Source: Tubulanus polymorphus (taxonomy: Eukaryota; Nemertea; Palaeonemertea; Tubulaniformes; Tubulanidae). Taken from it: a stretch of DNA of 64,000 nucleotides. Location: positions 18,680,650 to 18,744,649 of the forward strand of contig NC_134026.1 in the NCBI RefSeq assembly GCF_964204645.1, read 5' to 3'. The stretch's first letter is position 1, and each line of letters opens with the position of its first letter. The notes under the pieces were generated by a model. It saw nothing but the letters and a program-made list of their open reading frames with translations, had not been told where the DNA came from and ran no database searches. The position numbers and the translations under genes were made by a program. Positions 9,436-18,738 of the stretch are shown here, piece after piece.

Positions 9436-10193
9436 CTATTTACATCTTATAACTAATTCATAAATTACAGGAAAGTTATTCAAATCAATTAAATATCCAT
9501 TATGATTTCTTATTTCTAATTTAAAATTATTAAATTGAGGAATACAAGGTTTAAAATCACATTCAGCTAAATTATAATTTATTTGCGTTCCAAATTGTTT
9601 AACATTCTTCAATGGTAAAATATTTAATATACTAGAATTACATGTTGTATCTTTAGTTGCTTCAAATGTTTTTGTATGATCAATTAAATTGCAATAAATA
9701 TAAAAGTGTGTAAAAGGTATTATATTTGAAATGCCTTCTACGTTTCCTGTAACAACATCTGGTGCAATTCCTAGCAATTTAGCTAATGGTTTTTTTACTA
9801 TGAATACATTTCATGACTTTCATCAAATACCTTTATTTTAATTTTATTTGTGCTATCACTTTTTATAAATCTAATTAAAAATTTATCATCTTTTCTAATT
9901 TTCAACCGTGCTCTTCGATTGATTTCTTGAGATAATGTTTCTAAATTATATAATCCTGGTTTTGAAATTAGATGAAACCATTTATTTACATTTCTAATAT
10001 GAATTAAAAAAGTATTATGTTCAATAGTTTTATTCGATATATTGTAAAAAGAATTACATAAACTTATATTAACTAATTTTAAATCAACCCAATTTTTATA
10101 TTCCCTATCTAATTGAACTAATAAATTATGTGATTTATAATTTGTAAGTCTTCTTGAATCAACAAATATTCTATATTCTTTTAATTCTACCAT
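9436..10193 (-). pseudogene. Probable penton-like minor capsid protein, frameshifted
   Basis: Two frames join head to tail. Frame one runs 10193-9798 (131 residues, beta-rich, with YRIFVDSRRLTN and GLYNLETLSQEIN). Frame two starts just before 9777 and runs to 9436 (containing KLLGIAPDVVTGN and FYIYCNLIDHT). They are separated by a one-step frame change near 9,790 beside a run of seven A. The order of motifs (a beta domain, a 'LLG' segment, then 'hydrophobic-CNL-I/V' and an ILxxLPL segment) is what I know from minor capsid/penton-like proteins of Polintons. With the 3755-5005 gene this would give the capsid pair. The assignment is by motif pattern and needs a profile search. Confidence 0.55.
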
Positions 10194-10210
10194 TTATTTT
10201 ACATATTTTC

Positions 10211-10564
10211 TTATTCGAAATCTATTTCATGGTGCCCTTTTTCATTCTTACCCTTATATACGAAATAGAAATCACCTGAACATAATTCTTCTAGATGTTC
10301 ACTTGATAATCTATGAAATCTATCTGGTAAATATGTTCTGAATTTATTTGTATTTTCTTTTAATCCTTCATATTCTAAGTGAATAACTAATTTATCTCCA
10401 TATTTGTTAGTAACTGTAACAATATCTGTAATTAGATATTTCTTATGGATTGTTAATTCTTTTAACTTCTTAAATTTATAATCTACTGATTTGACATTTG
10501 AAGTATCTTTTATTCTATCTAGAAATAATTTGTTGTTCTCACTGTGTGCTTGTTTACTCTCCAT
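10211..10564 (-). CDS. Small possible nucleic-acid-binding (OB-fold-like) protein
   Basis: 117 residues. After ~32 polar residues comes a beta-rich core (KKYLITDIVTVTNKYGDK, VIHLEYEG, RTYLPDRFHRLS) whose strand pattern resembles a small OB fold. This is inference, and no family is recognised. The first 32 codons are duplicated upstream at 11263-11358, where they are fused to intein/polymerase sequence. It lies next to the DNA polymerase, so a replication accessory role is plausible. Confidence 0.5.
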   Translation of the reverse strand: MESKQAHSENNKLFLDRIKDTSNVKSVDYKFKKLKELTIHKKYLITDIVTVTNKYGDKLVIHLEYEGLKENTNKFRTYLPDRFHRLSSEHLEELCSGDFYFVYKGKNEKGHHEIDFE

Positions 10565-11843
10565 TTTAATAACATATTTTTATTAAAATTTGATTAACAC
10601 GTTAGAATTCTTTTCATTATCTCGTTCTCTTTTGTTTCTTCTCTTTTAAATTTTAAGTATTCATCTAAATTGCAACCATATGCAACTGTATGAATTCCAT
10701 CATCTAAAATATATCTTTTATCATCAAATGGGTTTAGACTTATCTTTTCAATTTCTTCAATAAACATTTCATGATCTTCAGATCTTAAACATTTCATCTT
10801 ATGTTTTCTAACTTCTTCATTGAATATACAATTGATGTAATCTTTGAAATGAATATTCTTTTCTACTACACTTTTGGTAATTCCTTTTAACTTTTTAGCT
10901 TCATGTTCTTTAGTTTTATATGAATACATTTTAGATCTAATACCAATGAATTCAATCATTTCTTCACCACCTAATTCATCCTTAAACTTCCCGGGTCGCT
11001 TTTTATTATCATTGCTAAACAATTCATGATTTTTAGGATAGTTACTAAAATCAAAATGATGTTTTAATGTTTTTAAATCATCAGTTATGTTATTAGTTTT
11101 TATCTTAAATATGTAACTGTCAGTATTTTTTATGATTGATGGAAATCCACGATTAAATGTACCATCTTCAGTTGTTAAATCATAAACATATTCTGTAGGA
11201 TTCGATATTTCAAATAAATCTCTAGCTTCTTTAGTTAGTTCATTTTCTACATGCGTTAATTGCTTAAATTTATAATCTACTGATTTGACATTTGAAGTAT
11301 CTTTTATTCTATCTAGAAATAATTTGTTGTTCTCACTGTGTGCTTGTTTACTCTCCATTTTAATAACATATTTTTATTAAAATTTGATTAACACGTTAGA
11401 ATTCTTTTCATTATCTCGTTCTCTTTTGTTTCTTCTCTTTTAAATTTTAAGTATTCATCTAAATTGCAACCATATGCAACTGTATGAATTCCATCATCTA
11501 AAATATATCTTTTATCATCAAATGGGTTTAGACTTATCTTTTCAATTTCTTCAATAAACATTTCATGATCTTCAGGTCGCTTTTTATTATCATTGCTAAA
11601 CAATTCATGATTTTTAGGATAGTTACTAAAATCAAAATGATGTTTTAATGTTTTTAAATCATCAGTTATGTTATTAGTTTTTATCTTAAATATGTAACTG
11701 TCAGTATTTTTTATGATTGATGGAAATCCACGATTAAATGTACCATCTTCAGTTGTTAAATCATAAACATATTCTGTAGGATTCGATATTTCAAATAAAT
11801 CTCTAGCTTCTTTAGTTAGTTCATTTTCTACATGCGTTAATTG
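10469..11843. repeat. 794-bp head-to-tail duplication of intein tail, polymerase C-terminus and next gene start
   Basis: Unit 1 is 10469-11262 (794 bp). Unit 2 is 11263-11843 (581 bp) and lacks 213 bp that correspond to 10782-10994. Outside that deletion I see no difference between the units, and they abut with no spacer. Each unit carries, in the minus-strand sense, the last part of the intein, the polymerase C-terminus, the 29-bp intergenic leader and the first 32 codons of the 10211-10564 gene. The deletion is 71 codons, so the frame is kept. The high identity implies a recent event or an assembly artefact. Confidence 0.95.
10594..11358 (-). pseudogene. Chimeric ORF: start of neighbour gene fused to intein tail and PolB C-terminus
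   Basis: 254 codons produced by the tandem duplication. Residues 1-32 copy the start of the 10211-10564 protein (MESKQAHSENNK). Then come the last ~45 residues of the intein (ending FPSIIKN) and, from TDSYIFKIK, the complete C-terminal part of the family B polymerase. That part includes the NKKRPGKFKDELGG and IRSKMYSYKT thumb-region motifs and ends at EIMKRILTC. It holds the only full-length copy of the polymerase C-terminus, but it is separated from the polymerase domain and could not be spliced as an intein because the N-terminal half is missing. Confidence 0.85.
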
Positions 11844-14689
11844 AAATACATTTAGTTTATCTTTTCTAATATTAACTAACATATTAAATCCTAATGAATT
11901 GCATAATGTATTTAATCCTGATATAGCAACTTTTCCTTTTTGTGTCAAAGATATAGTTTTCTGTTTTGTATAGTTTTTTGAACCATCTGCAGCATAAAAT
12001 CCAATGAAGAACCATTTTCTTAAATCATATTTTGCATTTAATACATAATCTGGAACTATCTTTTCTTTTGTTGAAGTATTACTTTTCACTATTGTATGAA
12101 TATAGAATTCATCATTATATTTAATTGCAAAATCTTTAGGGTTAATTACATGTATTCTATAAACTGCTGATGATTTCATAACATCCATGATTCTAAATGT
12201 TTTATGTGAATAAACTTCTTCACAGTATTTCTTAATTCTTTCTAATAATTTCAAATCTTGATTGCATAAATACCAACAATATTTAGTTCCACTAACATAT
12301 TTATACACACCTGCTGAACCATCACCCATAAAAAATCCTTTGATAAAATATTCTTTTTCTTCCAATGTTTCGGATTCTATATTATAAACATTATCAATTA
12401 TTTTATCAAATGACATATGATTCATTCTTGGGTAAAATCTTTTATGTAATAATTCATCTCCAATTTTTATATCAGTTGGTTTTATTTCATCACCATTTTG
12501 TTTAATTAAACTATGATCTTCAGTAACATCAACAAATCCTAATTTAGTTCTAACTCTATAGATTTTCTTATTCGTTTTATGTCTAATTATATTCTTTAAT
12601 TTTTTCCATCCACTTTTTGTCCAAACATCCATTAATCCATTTATTTGTATTAATTCTTTTTCACCATACGAAATATAAAGTTCATTTTGTTTTGGAATTA
12701 TTTCTGAAATTCTTCTAATTAACATTTAGTTATTGTATTTTAAAAATATTGGTCAGCTGTAACAGAATCAAAATATAAGATTTCTATATGTTTTTCTCCA
12801 AAATGAGGTTTTAATACATTATAATAGAATTCATACATTAATAACTTTGATATTTCTAAAACTGAAGCACCAACATAAATTGGTTTATTAAATTTCATTG
12901 ATGTTCTTCTCATTTTAACTGCGGCTAAATTTTCATCAAATATTCTGTTACCTAAAAACTTAGGATATGATTGTCAATGCCTTATCCTTTTGCCATTACT
13001 TACTAACTCAATATCATTTCTATTTCTAATATTTTCACTAGTCTTACCATAGAATGCATTATTCATTAACTTGAAGAAATCTTTCTCGAAATCAGGGTTA
13101 GCTTCAGTTCTATGTTTGTGTTAAAATCTATATATTTTTCTAACCATTTAGATTGACTAAATGAAATATATCTATGTACTTTTTTTAGAACCATTCCTTG
13201 GTTCAAATAAAACTTCAACATTCTATAATGTACTAACATAATTATATTTATCTTCCTGAGTTACCATTAACTTTTCTGTATGAATATGATTTTCGGGTTT
13301 AATTCTTTTTTGATAATTTGATAATTCTTCATGTGTTACAGTTTTATGTTCGGGACAGTATGCTAGATTTCTAGATTTAAATTTAATATGTTCAGGATAT
13401 TCTAAATCTACAACAAAGAAGTAACCAGTATCTGAATCATCTGCAATATCTAGGATTCTTTTCTTCCAATCAAATTTATCATTATTTTCATGTTGTAAAA
13501 CTTCACTTATTTCAAATACTCCATAAGGTTGTGGTTCCATCATTGCCCAACGATACAAATTATTTGCATCTATATATAATAACTTATATCCAGGGTTATC
13601 ATTTACATTGAAATATCTATCACCTAATACACCTGAAACTCCTCCTCTTATAGATTTTTCAAATAATAATAATTGATCTATATTTGTTAACAAATCCATT
13701 TTTATATCTGTAAATTTTAAACCACAATCCCATGTTAATCCTGGGCTAGAATAACAATGACAAGGATCAATATTGAAATATTTTAGGTTTACATCTCTAA
13801 ACCTTTCGAATATATCCGATAATAATAATACATCTGATTTTAAATATAAATCTACTAATTGTCCATGATTTTTCATTCCAAAATGATTCCAAATATTCAA
13901 TGTTCTATTATATACTTCATCTTTAACATATTCATTTTTTAATTCATCATAGAATTGTTCTTTCAATAATTCAGTTATATTGAAATCATTATGATTTTTA
14001 TAGAAAGAATATGGAATTGCACCTTTATATCTCATTAATTGGAATTCATCATTATTTGTGTAGTATTGTTTTAATATTCTTAATTCATCATCAACTAATG
14101 ATTTTGATAAGTTATCTAATGAACTATTTAAAAATCCATATGAATCTATAAATCTTAGGCAACCAAATTGGAATGATATATAATTCTCAGATGTTCTAGC
14201 TAACATTTTAAATTTATAAGTTGGTATTTTATCTTTTGATCTATTTGAATTTAATCTTTCTATTTCATTATTAATTTCTTCTATTTTATGGCATAACTGT
14301 TTGGATAAATAAATGTGCATCATATCCTGATAGATTATGAAATATAACTGGTACAAAGTTAATTTTCTTAGCTTGTAAATTCAATTCTCATGTGCAGCGC
14401 CTCTAAACTTTCCGTTCAAATGATCATGGTCTCTTACTTTTTTATCTTTATAATTAAATATCTTTTCACAATAATAACATTTATCTGCAAACTCAAATGC
14501 TTCTTTATCTTCTTCTGTCATTATAATTTCTATATTTTCATTTAACTTTTCATTAAATTTTATTTCATATTCAATTAATAAGTCACAAAAATGATTGATA
14601 ACATTTTCATTTCTATAATGATAATATTCACTTTTAATTAGTTCTGGATAATCAGATTTAATATATAATCCAAAAGCTGCAGCTATCAA
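11388..14689 (-). pseudogene. Protein-primed family B DNA polymerase with intein, truncated and broken
   Basis: Reading leftward: a Cys/His motif (CYYCEKIF, VRDHDHLNGKFRGAAH); an in-frame TGA near 14,381; a 3'-5' exonuclease motif (HNLSGYDAHLF, 14,303-14,345) readable only in another frame; the exonuclease/TPR1-like region; and polymerase motif A (YIDANNLYRWAM). A frame change follows near 13,225 and another near 13,120, then motif B (NNAFYGKTSENI), a TGA near 12,975, and YFD of motif C at ~12,770. There the intein begins; after it come TDS and the C-terminus with a 71-codon deletion. The N-terminus is cut off near 14,690 where homology ends. In Polintons this enzyme replicates the linear genome from a protein primer. 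This copy is certainly inactive. Confidence 0.9.
11706..12766 (-). other. Intein with LAGLIDADG homing endonuclease inside PolB motif C
   Basis: Inserted between YFD and TDS of the polymerase active-site motif, the known pol-c insertion site. The first residue is Ser (SVTAD, block A). After a short disruption that shifts the frame and adds stops (12,726-12,750), the frame from 12725 shows a splicing block with TEDHSLI (block B, containing the TxxH signature). Two endonuclease motifs follow, FIKGFFMGDGS and FFIGFYAADGS, the two dodecapeptides of a DOD endonuclease with acidic residues present. The end is EYVYDLTTEDGTFNRGF (block F) and a terminal Asn (block G) before the Thr of the extein. Total ~353 codons. 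Protein splicing would need Ser1, the block B His and the terminal Asn, all visible, but the N-terminal break prevents a complete product. Confidence 0.93.
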
Positions 14690-14738
14690 TTTATATGTTA
14701 TTCATATATATTTTATCCATGTATATGAATATTTTAAG

Positions 14739-14927
14739 AGTAATAGGGGTAATGGGCTTTCAGGTCAAAGGTTGAGGGGGCGAGTGAGTAAAAAATGAAA
14801 ATAACAATAATTTACAGTTGAATTAGGAGTGTGCGCGACTAATTCAACTGTAAATTATTGTTATTTTCATTTTTTTACGAGCTCGACCCTTCGACCTTTG
14901 GCCTGAAAGCCCATTACCCCTATTACT
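14739..14927. repeat. 189-bp near-perfect palindrome at virus/host side
   Basis: Left arm 14739-14826 and right arm 14839-14927 are inverted copies (AGTAATAGGGGTAATGGG at one end, its complement at the other) with a few mismatches. The 12-base centre is GAGTGTGCGCGA. I find no clear target duplication in the flanks. It lies ~50 bp outside the truncated polymerase and before host-like DNA. It could be a foldback/MITE insertion or a remnant of the element's terminal inverted repeat joined head to head. Confidence 0.9.
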
Positions 14928-17900
14928 ATGGTCTTCTAACAATGAAAATGAACACTTAACTTAGTTTTGCTGAACTAACAACTTTTAACCTTGAATTTCT
15001 ACTGAACTCTAACCTAATTTAAATATGAATTTCACCCAAGAGAGACTCCCTCAATTCAATATGGAAAAAATCAAACGATGATTCTAATCTTAAAAATCTT
15101 TAAAATTTTGAAAATTGCTGTGAAAATAGCGGAACCCCCCGTATGCAGAAAATCGACGGTCGATCACTCGTGCGCGCTATACACTAAACTCAACCGGTGG
15201 CCACTCGTGTTTCTATGAAGATATTTCTAAAAAATCCTCAGATAAAACTCTAAATGCAGTGAAAAATTCTAATTGTATCTCAAAAAATGAATAGGTTACA
15301 ACCAATGACACATAATTGCCAATTCTTTTTGAGGTGCCTTCCTAAAAGTGACGTGTCTTTTTTAAACTGTAACTGCATCCGATTGTTGAAGCCGAGAAAA
15401 ATGAAATAAACACCATCAGAAAATAGAAAGTGTCACCTTTCTAACGGTTCTTAAGTTTGAATTTTGTACCAAAAGGGATTGACGACAATAAATCGCGCTT
15501 AAGGTTTTAGTTTGAAAAAATGTTAAAATCTGTCCAACAATGCGGAGCCCGCGGGACCGCCTATAATTGCGGTAATTTTGTGGTAAAGTATTTCCTTATT
15601 GTAGTGGTACCTAGGCATATTTTGTCATCTCAATCTAATGCAAAATTATAGCTCATGACATGTTTTATGATTGTGGTCAGTTACAAGGTCATTGCTTTCA
15701 GTATATGTTCACCAGGGGGTGCTGAGTATTTAAATTGTCAGATTTTTTAGCATTGCAAACCACTTCATTAGTGGGCACGGTGTCCCCGGACCCCTAGTTT
15801 AAAAAGCACTTGGAATGTAAGTATATTTGATGTTTATGCGAAATTTTGTTCAAGAAAAGTCATATTTCACACATGTATTGAACCGCAAAGTAATCATACC
15901 ACTATGGACTTGCAAACTTAGATAGGGATGCAGGGACGCCATGCCCACTTGGGAATGGTTTGGAATGCTCAACAATCAGAAAACTTAAATATCCAACGCC
16001 CTCTAGTGACGATATAAATGTAATTCTACCTACTATTCAACGCCCCCTGGTGAATTTAGAAAGCAATGATCATAGAACATGTCACGAGTTACAATTTTGC
16101 CATCGATTGTGGTTACAAAATATGCCTAGGGACCAATACAATATGAAAATGCTAAGTTATTCGGCTATTCAACGCCCCCGTAATCAATGGCAACCTTGAT
16201 ACTCACCATAATCAATAGATCATGTTATGGGCTACAATTTTACAATTGATTGTGGTAACAAAATATGCATAGGTATCAGTATGAATAAGTAAATTGTACA
16301 AAATTTAAGGTGGAGGGGAACAAACATATGTAAAAGATCAAGATAACTGCTCAAATTTTTTTCAAAATTATCCTTGAAAACTTCACAAATGTGTTGTAAG
16401 ACATGTTGTCCCAAGTGGGCTAAAAATAGGAGATATAGGAGGGACTGGGTGGTCTGCAGACTCAGTTCTAGCATTCTATGGAATCCACCAAGATATAATA
16501 ATTCAAAGCATGAAGTTGTCTATAAGAGTAAAATTTTATTTTCATAAAGCATTAAAAAATGAGACGTACAGGAGTCTTTACAAATACGTAATATGTGCGC
16601 AGCAGTAAATAAAATACATTGCGTAATATATGTACATACACTGTATATTGATAACATTTTCTCGACCTTCAGTTGTCAAAAATGAAAATACATCATCTGT
16701 GTAAATGAGACCTGAAATCATCGATCTTAAATTTTACCTGTAGATGAAATATAGCAAAGGACATATCGTTCTAATGTTTATATTTAAGTATGATAATTAA
16801 CGCATAATAAGCATATGTTTGTATTGTAGAAATTAGGATGGTTGTGACCTGTTGCTTTGACCTGTTAGCTACTTAATAAATGATCGTTGGTGTCGTATTT
16901 CGAGCTATTTCATTGTTTTGCTGAAAACCACAGAAGCGTCCTGAGGCCATCATTAAGGAAAAAAAAACAATCTTATTTTCTTGTAGAGTTATATCTATCT
17001 CAACATGAAATGAATTACGATTAATGAATACCTGTGCCAATTTTATGTCATTATTTAAGTTATTGATTTGACATTAATTCGTTTTTAATAAAAAGTTTTG
17101 TAAATGATTTCCCTAGGACGCTTCCATAGAAAACAATTCACCAGTTTAATATGTTTTATTTCAGGAGAGAACCTGCGCTATGCGGGATCTAAGCCACAGT
17201 TGCGGTAAATATTTGACACAGGACCTCATATATCTACGTAACTACTAAATCCAAGTTACAATCAACAATCACAAAAACACTCACAAAGTGAGTCATTAAA
17301 TCTAAAATAGGACTGTAGAGTAAAACCTGCTTATTCCAAAATTTGATCTAAGCTGGACATTATTTACAGTTCGTTATGGGTTGTATATAGAATATGATTC
17401 TTGATTCAGATTTCTCATGTATGTCATCGTTCCCCAACCAACCTGGATTAAGTAGGTTTTTCTGTACATATTGATGACATAAATCAAATACATTTTCATT
17501 TCATTGCCACATAAAAATTTCATACAATTTGTTGACTAGTATTTTAGGGGGGGGGGGATACAAATTCTAATTAGTCCCAACAGGGGTCTCTTCCACATTC
17601 GAATATTGAAAAATTAACCCAGAAATTTCAGACTAATTGAACACATGTTAATTCAGTTCACACCGACTACTGCTTTAAGTTATACTTTTTGTACATCTGA
17701 GATGATGTCGTAGTTTTAGACCGAGCGTGCATGACAATGAATTCTTTTCCAATTTACTGTGTGCATTGCTCAGAAACACTGTTTTGTGAAACCAACATCA
17801 AAATATGAAACATTTCATTTGATTGCTGTAGTAATTAATGTAAAGTGTTGCCGTTTAGTGAAATGCTTGACAACCTGACTTATTCAATGTCTCCTGATGA

Positions 17901-18738
17901 ACAATACAGTAATCAATGAGCTTGACACCTCAACCATTGATTCAACTGTGGCATTCAAGGATTCAACCAGGTGTTGCTAGTCAGCATTAAGACAACAACT
18001 CCCGATTATACTGAGATTTGATTAAAATCTATCCATAATTTCTCAAATTCTTTAAATGGTGATTAGTAAATTTTACCTAAATGAACCTAAAGATCATCTG
18101 AGTTTATCAACAGGAGTGATTTGCCTTATTTCTGATGAAAATTCATCGAAAATAAACTAGATTTTGACAGGGTTGTGGCACTGATATGCACGCCATCTAG
18201 TGGGATAGCTGGAGCCCTCATTTAATTGGGATTACAAATTATGCATAGATACTAATATAAATAGACACATTTTATACGATTCATTTTGACTCATTACTCT
18301 TGAAAACTTTGAAACGAGTAGAAAGCACTGATTTCGGTAACATTAATGGCCGAAGGCCAATTTTTGGGCTGCAGATTATGACTGGACACATGTATCAACC
18401 AAATATCAAGACAATCCATTGGAGTGTCTTCAAAACTCCCCAAAATAAGTGGATTCCATCTACGGTTGGATGGACCAATGGATGAATGAATGAAAAGTGA
18501 AAGTCCCCAGTGTGGTTATAACATTGTCGCTCAAAAAGCGATCATGGCCATTTCGGTTTGATCATGTGATTCATTTACCACTTCTCTAATTTAGTGGCAC
18601 TGTATGTTTTCTTTTCAGTTTTTCTTGTTTCGCTTTCAGTGATAGTGGTCAAACTGAATTATCAAAACACACATCTGTTTCATGTTCATTTCTTGCTGCA
18701 CGCGTTAGGCTTCGGATAATTTTAATCGTTCGCAGCCA
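14928..18738. other. Host non-coding DNA with inverted-repeat elements
   Basis: No gene is supported here. About 15,594-16,290 holds an imperfect inverted repeat: a CTAGGCATATTTTG...CACCAGGGGG segment on one side, and at least two tandem copies of its complement (CCCCCTGGTGAA, ACAAAATATGCCTAGG) on the other. Small MITE-like pairs occur at 16,918-17,131 (GAAGCGTCCT / AGGACGCTTC) and 17,322-17,470 (AAAACCTGCTTATTCCA / TGGATTAAGTAGGTTTTT). A run of ten G lies near 17,550. A diverged copy of the CACCAGGGGG family is at 18,170-18,260. Confidence 0.6.
18290..18485 (+). repeat. Dispersed repeat family A, copy 1
   Basis: About 200 bp containing TTTTTGGGCTGCAGATTATG and GTCTTCAAAACTCCCCAAAATAA blocks. 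Similar sequence in the same orientation occurs at 34,520-34,690 and 60,860-61,090, each with an 'AAGTGCTGATTT...AATGGC...GGGC-GCAGATGTAT...CTTCAAAACT-CC-AAAATAA' layout. Transposon class unknown. Confidence 0.6.
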
